Made by a program: the position numbers and the translations under genes
Source of the DNA: Prostheceraeus crozeri
Taxonomy: Eukaryota > Platyhelminthes > Polycladida > Euryleptidae
DNA: 64,000 nt
Reading direction: 5' to 3'
Assembly (NCBI GenBank): GCA_907163375.1
Contig: CAJQUW010014353.1
Span: forward strand, 124,001 to 188,000
Shown: positions 21,532 to 32,690 of the stretch, one piece after another
Layout: each line of letters starts with the position of its first letter
Numbering within the stretch: position 1 is the first letter of the stretch
The notes under the pieces: generated by a model
What the model saw: only the letters and a program-made list of their open reading frames with translations
Databases searched by the model: none
Told to the model about the DNA's origin: nothing

Positions 21532-24500
21532 GTTAGTGCAATTTTTGTTCAACTTATATTCTATATTACTATTTGCACTAGACGCATCTGATTACTGAGG
21601 ACATTATTTAAATAGTAGTAAAAATCAATTGAATAAATTTAGAGAAATGGAATTGATAATAATGCGAATAAAAGTAATGATGAGCACACTGATTAGCTTC
21701 GTATTTAATTCTGTTGATGAGCCATTAATTCAGTAATTTAACGAGACTGGTACAAGTAGATCTGCAATATCTACATCTCCCTCTCTTTCTTTTTGTGCAT
21801 ATCAAATACATAGACACTCGTAACACTCGTCGCTCAAGAGTATCATGCATTCATAGATAGTTAAAAATCCCTGTCGACGAAACGACCCTGTCGTTGAAAT
21901 GACTCAAATCCATGATATCTGTCAATGAAGTGAATCACAATCTAGAAGCCACCGGGTGCGAGCACTTGCAGAAAATATTTTATTCCGAAAATCTGAATCT
22001 CCGTGCTTTAGAAGCAGAAATGCACGAACACGTCACGTAGAAAATTGAGGCGGAAGAATTATGCGATACACTGAATGTGGAGCATTATTCTCCCTTTTTT
22101 AGGATGATAGTGTTCACCCTGATATAAAGAGAAACTGAAGATCCATTCCATAAGTCAGGCGCAAATATTTTGAAGATAATATCTTTACAGAGTATAATTC
22201 ATGTTTACGTGCTAGTAATGATTTTCGCTTTCGGAACTTGCAGCCACTGACTCACTTGAGTATTCCTCATTCAACTAAATGTAATGACCCACATGTAACG
22301 CTACCAAAACTTTCAAATAATGATATTTTGTTTCATCCACTTATAGCAAACCTATTCCCTTTATCGAATCAGTGAAAGTATGTACACTTCAAAATATGAT
22401 TCCTAAAAACTACATTAATTACTCATTTGATCGTCATTGAATGGAATATTTGGATGTAATATTTGATTTCCATGATCTCGAATAGTTCTGTGCATGTTTT
22501 AATGAATGATGCATATGAATATTGTGAAAATAGCAGTTAGTTTTTAGATAGCAGGGCTTTATGGATTATAACTGTGCGCATGCCTGATTTAGGTTGCATA
22601 GATCTTAATAAGATCTTAATTGATAGTCAATGACCTTGATTAGATCTTCGCTGAAAGTCAATGAACTTAATTCAGGCAGTAGGCTTTTGTTCGGATATCG
22701 TTTAAGCTAAATAATGGTCATTGGACATTATTATGAAGAAATGCGGGTAAGTTTTCATTTTTCTTGAAAGAAAATATGTTAAGCCGGAAATTATAAACAA
22801 ATACTATTTTTCATTCATACAATGAAGAGCGTCGGAACATATTGGATTCGGGCATTAAAATTCAAATTTGGGTAGAGGAAATTTCTTAGGAAATGATTGA
22901 ATCTTGGACTATGCTGTCTTCAAGAATATGAGAGGGAGTTATCTGATTTCCGAGTGAATCGTTTGTTTGAGAATACACGTTGTTGCCTCATGAAATTCAA
23001 TATACACCGAAGGTTTGTTCAATGTATGCGAGTAGGGTTGTTTCCCGGGATTTCCCGGGAAATCAGCTAATTTCGAGAAATCGATTTCCCGGGAAATACA
23101 TAATATTTGTGATTTAGTTACAGCAAAGATATTAATAGGGTAGATATGTCGCTCTTTTGTATTATGTGTAATTTCGGTTTCAACAATAAACAAGCTGTAA
23201 TTGGAAGACTTCGATTTTTTATTGTCTTAACGACCAATAGAAAACGCATTATAGAATTCTTGTCTAAATTGGCTGGCAAAAAAGAACAAAATTATATTTA
23301 AATAAATAAGAAAATAATGTAAAACGGCTTCTTAAATTCATTCAGAAAAAAATCTAAAAACTAATAAAATTATTTCTTAATCTATTCTGAATGTATTTAA
23401 GCAATCATTTTACATTAATTCCATATTTATATGTAAATTTTATTATATTTCAAAACATCTTGCCAACCAATTTAGGGAAGAAATTATTGTGCGATTTCTA
23501 TTGGTTGCTAAACAGTAAACTTCGTTCGTTAGCTTTTAAATGATGTATGCCTTCTTGTTGTACAATAAATATAAAAGCCAGGAGAAGCGATTGAAATTGA
23601 TGAAAATGTAGCTGTCCAATTTTTTTATCACCACTGTATGTAATACATATTATATTATCCTCGAGTTATTCTAAAATATTGTTGATAATCTATCATCAAT
23701 GTATTCGGCCTATGAACCTTACCTATGGCCTATTTCCCGGGATAAGATTTTTCGGGATAACCCTATATGAGAGACATTTGGAATTATCCGTTCGCAATAT
23801 CCTCAAGACTCTTTTTAGAAATTCATGTGGCCTTGAAATGTTATTCACACACCCATAAGATGAGTATTGGTCAAATCCTTAATAAATGACCGGTCCTGAA
23901 TTATCTGCTGTTGATTGCAACAATCTTTTTCTTTAAGGGTTCGATTTTACTTTGAAGTACAAGTGAACACAGTTTATTAATTCAAAAATAAGTGCAATGT
24001 GCCATTTAAATAATTTGATGTACGATTCATCAGATTCATGCAATTTGTAGACAAATAATGATCAATTAACCGATATGAACAAAAATATACGAATATCTGA
24101 AATGTTGAAATGCTTATTGAGCTTAACTTTATTTAAGTTTTTATCGGACAATGTTTTGAACGGATTTTGGCTTTTAGTCGTTACTTTTAAAGATCTTGTC
24201 TTGAAAATTCGTGTATTTTAATCACTACTGACTTTCAGATTTCATAGTAATAGTAATAGTAGTATACAGTTTAATATGAATGAGCACTTCATTGCTGCTA
24301 TAAATCACTCACAACTTGTTTAATGCTCCGTTTGAGCTGTTGTTTGACCTGCTCAAGTTGAATGGTGCAGTGACATTCGGTGAGCTCCTATTTGCATATC
24401 TAATTCTCTCTGAGGATAGAGTTGACGATGATGTGCTTTTCTCATCTGGTATTTTTCAGTGTTAAATATTAATAAAGAGAAATTCTTTGTAGCAGGGAAA

Positions 24501-24752
24501 GGTAATTTTTCATCGTTTGATGTCCATCATGCTTAACGTACATGCAGTACATCCGTATTAAGTGAGGCTATTTCTGACGGCAGGATGTTAAGAGATGTGC
24601 AAGCTCAGTTTCTCCAAAAGTTTTTATTTCAGTCTTGCGGCACTGTAATGAGCAAGTGATTTATAATTCTAAATCGATTTTATGTCATTTTGTATTTTAC
24701 TCATTACATGAGAGCAAGCGGCATTTACATTCTATCTTCTGATGGTTTTCAG
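21532..24752 (+). other. intron H-I
   Basis: A 3.2-kb intron holding the hAT-like element at 23034-23765 and a short AGTAAT microsatellite near 24245. Nothing else recognisable. Confidence 0.65.
23034..23765. mobile_element. non-autonomous hAT-like element with internal foldback
   Basis: The left end TAGGGTTGTTTCCCGGG and right end (reverse complement TAGGGTTATCCCG) are inverted. Flanks TATGCGAG and TATGAGAG are an 8-bp target duplication with one mismatch, the length used by hAT transposons. Inside, 23235-23286 and 23457-23515 are an imperfect inverted repeat (ACCAATAGAAA...AAATTGGCTGGCAA against its reverse), so the 732-bp element can fold. There is no transposase frame. Confidence 0.8.
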
Positions 24753-24969
24753 GTGGTTGGATTCCAGTTGGGGCGACGGTCAAGTTCAAGTTCGGCTCCA
24801 TCCAATCGCAGATAAAGAGCAGTTAAAGTTGGTCACATATGATGTTAAGCTTCACTCAGAGGAGACTCACATGCTCGCTAGTGCAGATCTGAGTCTACAA
24901 CTGACAGGAGACACGGAGAAAACAACAAGAGTGACTTCATTAATGCCTTCATCATCATTAGAAGGACAG
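24753..24969 (+). CDS. LOXHD1-like: LOXHD1-like multi-PLAT protein, exon I
   Basis: A 217-nt exon, with acceptor TGATGGTTTTCAG, entry phase 2 (AG plus G gives Arg), exit phase 0. It supplies WLDSSWGDGQVQVRLHP, which together with KYFPCSR of exon H restores the family motif F-P-C-x-x-W-L-D-x-x-x-x-D-G-x-x-x-R-x-L exactly across the splice. Repeat 8 then starts with LVTYDVKLHSEE and ADLSLQLTGDTEKTTRV. The donor reads CAG-GCAAGT: a GC-AG intron with the strong flanking consensus that GC donors need. Reading the next exon in phase 0 confirms the boundary. Confidence 0.9.
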
Positions 24970-25790
24970 GCAAGTATTAGGCTCTAAAATTCCGACATAC
25001 TGTACAGCAGAGAGGAACCGGCTAGAACTTAGCCGGTGTCTCTGTAACTTGCTAATTGAGACTAGCAGCTGCTCAACTTAGACCGTTAGGCATCATTCGA
25101 TTTCCCGATTTCTATGTAGCATGCGGTTGACTTGCCGGTACTCCGGATAAGCGAGAGCTCCTGATAAAGCGCAACGATGCTCAATTTCATCCATTTCTAT
25201 CCAACTGATCTTCTATGATGTAATTAGACAAATATTCGTACTTTGATAATATATTTGGTACACGTATGAAAATGATTGAGCAGCAAAATGATGGATAGGC
25301 CATCGAACACATGATTCTTGCAAAATTCAATCATATTAGAGTATGCGATTCCCGAAACTCCTTGAGTTCGAGTACGGCTTAGCACTAGATGCATAAGTAA
25401 ATAATTGTTTATGGATTAGTACTTAATCAGCATCGACGTGCCCTCAAGCCAACTATGATAACTTCACAGTACTCATTATGAAGAATCAAATTTAAGCTAA
25501 AATCAGAATCCTCGAGCAAAGACAGCTTAAAACCTTCTGCGAACAAAAAGAGTTGTGTCTTTAAACCTTCTTCCACACAAAACAGAAAAAATACTTTATT
25601 TTCCTCATGCGTTGTAGCGGTTCTGTTAGTCGCTTTTAATCGCTTTGAACAGTTCGCAATGTTTGCGTCATAAAAGCTATGCTCCTATAATGTTGCAGTT
25701 CTATTTTAACACGCATAAAAAGCGTCGTTTCTCGTGCATTGAATTATAGAAATGAGGACATATTCTTGATGCATAGATTCCCTCTTTCAG
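24970..25790 (+). other. GC-AG intron I-J
   Basis: An 821-nt intron beginning GCAAGT and ending CCCTCTTTCAG. A segment at 25128-25190 (CTCCGGATAAGCGAGAGC and GATAAAGCGC) looks like the end of a pogo/Tigger-type DNA transposon, but no partner end is seen. Confidence 0.75.
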
Positions 25791-25939
25791 TATTGTAAAT
25801 ACACGGCACAAGCGGAATACCTCCATGTGATTGAAAAGGGACTCTTGTTTTCATCGTCTCGAGAGAAATTCAAAATTGATAAACTATCGGTGTCAAAGTC
25901 TTTATTTGGCCCTGCATTATTCGAAGCGATGATTTACAG
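25791..25939 (+). CDS. LOXHD1-like: LOXHD1-like multi-PLAT protein, exon J
   Basis: A 149-nt exon, entry phase 0, exit phase 2, donor GTGAGC. It reads YCKYTAQAEYLHVIEKGLLF, then REKFKIDKLSVSKSLFGPALF, then EAMIYR. Aligned with repeats 3 and 7, ALFEAMIYR corresponds to LFLERITIR and LYVESVIVT, the strand before the closing F-P motif. The rest of the repeat is strongly diverged: the D-L-G-x-L strand has become IEKGLLF. It is short, but both splice sites and the phases agree with its neighbours. Confidence 0.8.
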
Positions 25940-26140
25940 GTGAGCATTGTTCAGATTTTCAGGAATCATTTTCATTATTCATCAACTAATGAATTTTCAT
26001 GAGCTGATTAATCTCAAACCACATCGTTTTATTCAAGATATTTATGTGCAGCATGTAAGAATGGACAATTCGCATTGTTTCTATTTGTGAACTGGAGTGA
26101 ACCCTTTACCTACTGTTACATTTATAAGTTATTACTGTAG

Positions 26141-26210
26141 CGAGAGACAGAAAATCTTTTTTCCATTGGAAGATTGCAGCTTTGATTTCTGCCAAAGCCT
26201 CATTCACAAG
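26141..26210 (+). CDS. LOXHD1-like: LOXHD1-like multi-PLAT protein, exon K
   Basis: A 70-nt exon, entry phase 2 (AG plus C gives Ser), exit phase 0, donor GTAATT. It encodes SERQKIFFPLEDCSFDFCQS. KIFFPLEDCSFD takes the place of TKYFPCSRWLDS, so it closes repeat 8, with the Cys and Trp of the motif changed. The acceptor is less pyrimidine-rich than the others (AGTTATTACTGTAG). The match in both phase and domain position supports it. Confidence 0.68.
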
Positions 26211-27162
26211 GTAATTTCAACAAATGCAATCAACATGAGATATTTATCAAACGTTGGGCTTCATTAGTCATGCGTAGGTTTGAACTGGGGCCTTGGGAGT
26301 CGGACTTTTGCCAATCCCGAGTCGAGTCGAGCAGAATTCTCATATGATAGACAATAAGAGGTGAAAATGTGTAGGCTTTATCTTAATACAAATACACGGG
26401 CAGCACTCAGACAAACATGATTGGCCTATAACACTTAATACTATATTTAACGAGATATTTTTGTAGTGTGTTTGTTGCAGTTATGCAGTGCTATATGTCT
26501 ACTTGTATCTCCGAACTGAGATATGGCCTCTATGTATGTCAATAGCTATAGACGTCAGTGGAGTTGGCACACTTGCATTCCAACATTACGCGATTACGAC
26601 AAAATGCGCTTTTTCTGCACTCTTGTAGAAATACCATATCATGTAATATGTCAGTTGTAGTACCATTGTGGGAGTTGCAGATTAGTGACTACTACGTCAT
26701 CCTATATGCATCTTACATTTTATTATCATGTTACATTGATGCTGTATGAAATGTTGCATAATCTGCATACAAACATGTTTCGATTTCCTATCTATATTAA
26801 AATCTGTGTTTACCTAAAAGGTTTGTTAATTTATGTGTTTAAGGCATTGGATCAACAGGAAAATAACGCTTGAAACGAATCTCTATGCTATCATGAATTT
26901 CAGTTTTTACTAACTTATGATGAAATCAGACTACATTATCAACTAAGATATCAGGTTCGAATTACAATTGACGAAATTCAGTTTTTCTGAGCTGCTGCCA
27001 AGAAGTGTGCAGCACACATGATATATGATTGAAGTTCGAACAAACTTTGTTTTCTCATTGTTTGTGCTTGTCGAAATACTGCAAAAAGAACAAATAACTT
27101 GTAGAGATGCCAGAATTTGTAGTGCTAAACAGACAACTATTTCAGTAGCTATACATCTGCAG

Positions 27163-27191
27163 CCTGCAACAGCTGCAAAGGATTGCAAGAG
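27163..27191 (+). CDS. LOXHD1-like: tentative 29-nt microexon of the LOXHD1-like gene
   Basis: AG at 27161-27162 and GTAGAAG at 27192 bracket 29 nt that read PATAAKDCK plus two bases. It enters in phase 0 and leaves in phase 2, which is precisely what is missing between exons K and M; the AG plus T joint gives Ser. Chance could produce such a piece, and the donor is only fair. Confidence 0.35.
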
Positions 27192-27299
27192 GTAGAAGTT
27201 TAGACTATTTAATAGCAAATATTTATCAGTGTGATTATTATACATTGTCATTTATCAACATGACAAGCATATTATTGACCATTTTCGTCACGTTGATTC

Positions 27300-27530
27300 G
27301 AGTACTCGAGCGGTGAAACTCGAGTTTCGACATTTTCGAGAACTCGCTGTGCCCTAGACGAAGGGGGCGACCGAGGAAGCGGTGGATGGACTGCATACAG
27401 AAGGATTTGAAGACACTACGAGTGGACGCTCTAGACAGGAGCTTCTGGCGCGCAAGGATTCGGGCCGCCGACCCCACATAGTGGGAATAATCAAGCGCAG
27501 ACGAGAAAGAAGAAGAAGAAGCAGGGACCT
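27300..27530 (+). mobile_element. LINE ORF2 C-terminal fragment
   Basis: The plus strand reads RRGRPRKRWMDCIQKDLKTL, then DRSFWRARIRAADPT and a stop, then a GAAGAAGAAG tail. This is the ORF2 end of an RTE/CR1-type LINE, 5'-truncated, and more intact than the copies at 12636 and 19700. Confidence 0.82.
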
Positions 27531-27887
27531 AGTTTGAACCAAGGAGGTTTGGATCTGATTTACACAGACACACTTTCTTACTTCTATGTCATCAAGTCAT
27601 CTGTTGAGTGGAGGAAGTAGCTAGCAAAGGCACCGATAATGAGAACGACAACTATAATGATATTTTGTTATGAAATAAAATCGCTCTGCATTTGCAACTT
27701 AGTGAACATTTCACGTGCGGATATTTGGATTGTGTTAATGTCATTAGCAGTTTAACTTCCCTGTGGGCATATCAAATTGTATTGATAGACTGAATTTAGC
27801 AAGACCCTGATGTCAGTATCTTTGGCAGGGCCTGATCCTTTAGCTAACGAAACTCCGGTCTTACGTAGTGCTTGAACTTCCTTTCAG

Positions 27888-28107
27888 TGAAATCAATGAT
27901 GGAAGTCTTTCCTTCACGACATCGCGAACTACGCCTCAAGTAGTGACCACTGACGAAAATCAAGCTGGGAAGTTTGGTGGAAAATGGTCAATGGAACCTA
28001 ATCTTAAATCCAATGTTTCCTCTATGCCAGTAATCATTTTCTGCAACGATCTATTGGAATCACAGCCCGCGAAGGCAACTAAGGGCGATGATGACCTAAA
28101 ATACTTG
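27888..28107 (+). CDS. LOXHD1-like: LOXHD1-like multi-PLAT protein, exon M (last clear exon)
   Basis: A 220-nt exon with acceptor AACTTCCTTTCAG and donor GTAAGA; entry phase 2, exit phase 0. It reads EINDGSLSFTTSRTTPQVV, a linker, then GGKWSMEPNLKSNVSSMPVIIFCNDLLE and a basic-acidic tail ending DDDLKYL. KWSMEP...PVIIFCND parallels the opening strands of repeat 6 (RWKIVIYTD...PVEIVLVG), so it seems to start a ninth, very divergent PLAT repeat. Its continuation is not found downstream within reach. Confidence 0.65.
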
Positions 28108-28825
28108 GTAAGAAAGTGATGATCTGTGAGTTTGTTGAAAGTCTGATTCTTGCGACTGATACATGGTGTCCATATTCATGTAATCATAAGTAATCATTTT
28201 ATCACCTTTCGGTTGGTATAAATCTTTTATCCATTTGATCTGCCTGACTAATTTTGAAGATGCACTAATTTATAGGATCGATGGTGAATGTGTGATTCTG
28301 AAACCGTGCTTTGATTGCTATGATAGAGGGAAACAGACCTGGTTTTTCGGGCCGGTTTAGGCCTTTGATTCCCTTTTTACAAACTTTGGTTGCATGAATA
28401 GGAGGGTCATTCAGCTACACATCCAGGCTGTTTTGCTCGCGGTATCAAATGAAAAGTTTTTTGCGACTGATATCTTATCATCCTTTGATTTAATACGGTG
28501 AGTATTAGGTAATCATAATCTACATGTTCCAAGCATCCTATGCATGCACTGATTAATTGAAGACTCACATCTAAAGATACGAATATGATCATAATGAGGA
28601 TTATAATTCATTTAGGATCAAGCAATGATGAATACGATGTGATTCGCTAGAAAATGTGTTGATCAGAAAACATCAATCAAGATTTGAAATTATCTTCAGG
28701 AATGCTGCTCAGAATTTCTACCGTCAAATTTAATGCATCCTTGAGCATGATCTACAAATAGTTTGACTTACTCTTCATCACTGCTGTTAATCTCCTTGCT
28801 GATAGTCTTTGTCTCATCCTATCAG

Positions 28826-29015
28826 ATCTCCGTGGCACAGTGGCTAATTGCTTGGCCTAGCGATCTTTCGGTCCAGAGGTCGAGCCCCGAAAATGTCAGT
28901 GGCAGTCGTCAGGAAGGGGATTTGGACTAAAAGATCAGAGTGCTCCAGATCAAAGTCTAACTATGTCAGCACTCCCCAACAAGGGGGAGTAGTAACGTTG
29001 ACCATCATTTCATTT
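28826..29015 (+). repeat. tRNA-derived SINE, family 1
   Basis: A box CCGTGGCACAGTGGCTAATT, B box AGAGGTCGAGCCCC, body with GTCGTCAGGAAGGGG, tail AGTAGTAACGTTGACC then ATTTCATTTT. Slightly more diverged than the copy at 7321. Confidence 0.85.
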
Positions 29016-29284
29016 TCGTCCAATCCTCAACAGAAGAGAAAAAACTCTAAAAGAAGAAAGTAAGGTAAGGAAGCATTAGATCAAAAAGGTTCACCAGAGA
29101 ATCTTCACTAGCTCGCAATTTTATCTGCTAATGAAATTCGTATTCCAACAATCAGCATTTCAATGACTGCCACAATTAACGACTGGTCTATTATGCAATA
29201 GAGTCATTTGATTGGAATATCTCCTCCTTGGTAGGAATATTCTTTGCAAAGAAATGAAAGAGTGTTCTCTCTGTAGATAGAATA

Positions 29285-29500
29285 ATTAAATATTAAGTTG
29301 CATCCTCAGTTGAAAAATGGGAACAGACTTGAATAGCTGCCATTTTATCCAATATCAGGAATCATCATCAGGCCTAGTTTAGATCTCTCAACATCGACAC
29401 AACTCCATATTTAAAGTTGCAGCCATGCCCGTGTAAATTTGAGATTTGCAGTAAGCAAGTTAGTGAAATTTCGACTCATTGCTGTACATATTCATCACTC
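29285..29500 (+). repeat. single arm of foldback element family F1
   Basis: From TTAAATATTAAGTTGCATCC to TTAGTGAAATTTCGAC it matches both arms of the complete foldback at 40158-40626. Only one arm is present here. Confidence 0.8.
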
Positions 29501-29577
29501 AACAGACAAAATAATAGAAACCCTGTCAATGAAGGTTGTCATCGCCAAAATGAGTGGAGTGTTCAATAATGATAATA

Positions 29578-31388
29578 CGAGGGGCGTTCCAAAAGTATCC
29601 GGATTGAGCCCATAACTTTAAGAGTAATTATCTTATGCCTCTGAAGTTTTGATATGTTCAACCCATTATCATCATTAATAAGCACAAAAAAATTTCATCC
29701 CGATATATTTATTAGTTACAAAGCTGCAAATATTTTAGTAATGTCACTACTTAAAATTTAGTGACGACCAAAAACAATATTTTGTCAAAAAAGAAAAATG
29801 GATATTTAAACATTTTTATCAAAAAAGAAAAAGGGATACACGTTACAAACTAACAGTCTTCTTGTGGCAGAGCAACCTTCTCAATGTAGTCACCTTGCAA
29901 CATGATGCACTTCTTCCAACGATCTTCAAGTTTGCGAATGGCAGACTTGAACCATTCAGGTGAGATGGACGCCAACACTGATCTCGTCTTCTGTTCCAGC
30001 TCCTCCCTTGTGTCGAAATGCATTCCACGAAGAATGCTTTTCATGTGAGGAAATAAGGCATAATCCGATGGTGCCAGGTCTGGGCTGTATGGCGGATGCG
30101 GTGCGATGTCCCAACACAGATCATCTATCCTCTCCATCGTTTTCCGAGCGGTGTGGGGTCTGGCGTTGTCTTGATTGAGCAGGATCACTTTCGATTTCTT
30201 CCCTGGACGGCGATGTCGAAGATGGTGATGGACTTCTTGCAATACTCCACAGTAGTAATCCGCATTGATTGTAGTGGAGTCGGGAAGAAAGTCCAAGTAG
30301 ATGATGCCTTGTTCATCCCAGAAAGCAGTCAACATGATCTTCTTTGCCATTGGAGAAGACTTTGCTTTCACGGGGGCGTGGAACCCTTCGTCAACCACTG
30401 CTTCGATGCTTCTTTGGTTTCGGGAGAGAAGTATGGCAGCCAAGTTTCATCAGTTGTCATGAAGCGTGCCCAGTATCCATCAGCTCCCTCGGTCTGAAGC
30501 GCCAGCACATTTTCTTGTGAGCATTCCACCCTTCGAGTTCTTTGGTCTGAATTCAGCAGTTTTGGCACCCAACGAGCACACAGTTTACTCCATTGAAGAT
30601 GGTCTTTCAAGATGCGGTGTACAGTTCTACGAGATAAGCCGAGCTTGATGGTGATTTGAGAAACTGTAGACCGTCGGTCTTCCATTATCATTTTCTCGAC
30701 ATTCGCGATTGCATGTTGGCTAGTGGCATCCGCTGGGCGACCCGATCGACTTTCATCGCTGATGTTCTATGGCGACCTTCACGAAATTGTTTTGCCCATG
30801 CAAAAACCTGAGTTCGTGACAAAGCAGATGAGCCAAGTTGATTGACTAGCCTCGAATGAATTTCTGTTGGTGTTGACCCCTCGAATGTAAAAAAGGCGAT
30901 GATTGCAGGCTGGCTCTCCGGTTTCTGAATACTCGTATCTTCCATCGCGTGACTGTATCGACGATTGATTGAAAAATCATTAAGTCATTAACTGTAATGT
31001 GACAATTCGTGAATCATGAGCATCGAACGCAGCTCAGTGAAATCCATGAGACGAGTGCAATTCAGTAACAAACTTTGCATCTGACTAAATCAGTCAACAT
31101 TCTAAAGCAATAGAAGACATCAAAGTCGTGAGAAGAATTCATAAGAAAGAAAAGAAACAATAAATGATATGATCTTACGATTCTTAATAATCAATTTGGT
31201 CGTCACTAAATTTCAAGTAGTGACATTACTAAAATATTTGCAGCTTTGTAACCAATAAAGATATCGGGATGAAATTTTTTGTGCTTATTAATGATGATAA
31301 TGGGTTCAACATACCAAAACTTCAGAGGGATCAGATCATTACTCTCAAAGTTATGGACTCAGTCCGGATACTTTTGGAACGCCCCTCG
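29578..31388 (-). mobile_element. mariner transposon with about 192-bp terminal inverted repeats
   Basis: The ends CGAGGGGCGTTCCAAAAG and its inverse lie between TA dinucleotides (29576-29577 and 31389-31390). The inverted repeats do not stop after about 30 bp as in most mariners: 29578-29770 and 31197-31388 match over about 192 bp with few differences. Between them, on the minus strand, lies a mariner transposase gene. The insertion interrupts no recognised feature. Confidence 0.95.
29850..30945 (-). pseudogene. mariner (DD34D) transposase, two frameshifts
   Basis: About 365 codons, the usual mariner length. The N-terminal DNA-binding half has two helix-turn-helix parts: FAWAKQFREGRHRTS, then TVSQITIKLGLSRRTVHRIL. 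The catalytic core follows: MTTDETWLPYFSPETK (first Asp), VILLNQDNARPHTA (second Asp) and YSPDLAPSDYALFP (third Asp). Counting 34 residues between the second and third Asp gives DD34D, the mariner signature. WVPKLL and PETK are further family blocks. The frame changes twice, near 30757 (in the linker, by SRSGRP) and near 30373 (between the first and second Asp). There are no other stops, so it is inactive but not old. Confidence 0.93.
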
Positions 31389-31974
31389 TAATTTCAAGAA
31401 AATACAACAATTTTTCAATGCTTCCACAGTTTCAACAACATCTTAGTTATCGAAAACAGGATACAATGATCTCACTGATTGCTTTCACGCGAATATTTGT
31501 GATTCAATTTGTATGAATAACAGAAATTAATTTGGCAGATGTTTGAAATCTTAGTCATGATGTGAGATGAGATTTAGCTGAACGAAATTTTTTACAAATA
31601 AACTATTTCGTACACGAAGAAGTGATTGATTAAATGTTCACAAGGAAACTACGTATTTCCTGGAGATATGCTGGCTTACAAGAAACGTCGTCATTACTTC
31701 AATGAATTTAAATGTCATGTTGACCACTTATCAACATGATTAACTTGATGGAAACGAGTCATTTACGAAGTTCTTTCGTAATATTCTAATGAAGCACGTG
31801 ATTTAATGAACTATGTTGAGATTCATCTAAGGATTGCGTGACTCTTTAGAAATTGACTAGGCTAAACAATGGCCATTCTCAAACATTTCCCCGAGGTCTT
31901 GTTTTTGACGGCAACCTTATACGAAGGTCGGTAAATTGCAGGAATTCTTATGGCATGAGCCATTTTTGCGTGTG

Positions 31975-32690
31975 TGCGTTTTGTCTATTCTTCTTCTTCC
32001 GCGTTAGTCCCGCGTTGCTGCAGGGTCCGCTCTCCTGGGTCGTTGTCTCCACTTCTGTCGGTTGTGGGTTTGGTCTGGATGAAGACCTGTCGCTATCAGG
32101 TTTTGGTGAATGGCGTCGATCCATTTCTGCTTCGGCCGGCCTCTTGGTCTTTATTCCAAGGATGTTGAGATTAAGCGGGTTCGTGACTGTTGTTTCTTCG
32201 CTGGTACGTAGAGGAGATGGTTGTACCATCTCAGTCAGCATTCACGCATTTTATCAGTTATCGGCGCATGCCGTAACATTTCCGTATGTCTTCGTTACGG
32301 ATGTGATCACGCTATGTGACACCGGAAATTTTGCACAGCATCTTTGTCTCCATGACGGTCAATTTCTGCTCTGATTCCTTCGTTATTTGCCAACACTCGG
32401 AACTGTAGATGTCTAAAGATCGCACGACTGTCCTGTAAATCTTGACTTCAGATTATCATTGATCTTGCGGTCACACAGGACGTCGGTACAGCTGCGCCAC
32501 TTGTGCCAATCGTCTTGCCATATCTTGCCATCGTCGCTAATCATTGAGTCGAGATATCTGAACACGTTCAACTTCGTAAGGTTTTCCCGTCTACTGGAGG
32601 TGTCGTCTTTGTCGGAGGTCAGATATTCCGCTTTATTGGTATTAATACGAAGTCCATGCTGTGAGAGCCGATCCTTCCAAGAGCGCTTAT
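31975..32690 (-). mobile_element. degenerate LINE, RT C-terminal and tail region
   Basis: Read on the minus strand in changing frames: KIYRTVVRSLDIYSSECW, then QKLTVMETKMLCKISGVT, then DHIRNEDIRKCYG. Further on come weak equivalents of the G-R-P-x-x-R-W-x-D and W-x-x-R-x-x-x-A-D-P blocks. That is the post-reverse-transcriptase part of an RTE-like LINE (motif S/A-E-C-W, M-E-T-K-M-L). It ends in GAAGAAGAATAG. Several stops and shifts make it old. Confidence 0.75.

Larger units (their letters stand above)
26211..27887 (+). other. intron region K-M
   Basis: It contains a tentative microexon at 27163-27191 and a LINE 3' end at 27300-27530 (+). A phase change is needed between exon K (exit 0) and exon M (entry 2), so at least one exon must lie here or the edge of K or M is wrong. 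Confidence 0.6.
28108..29577. other. non-coding, SINE and foldback fragment
   Basis: Downstream intron or spacer. It contains a SINE-1 copy at 28826-29015 and one arm of the foldback family at 29285-29500. No exon continuing repeat 9 could be found. Confidence 0.6.

Noticed and set aside
26280-26335. GGGCCTTGGGAGTCGG and GAGTCGAGTCGAGC, like a transposon end
   Set aside because: No inverted partner within a few kilobases and no target duplication.
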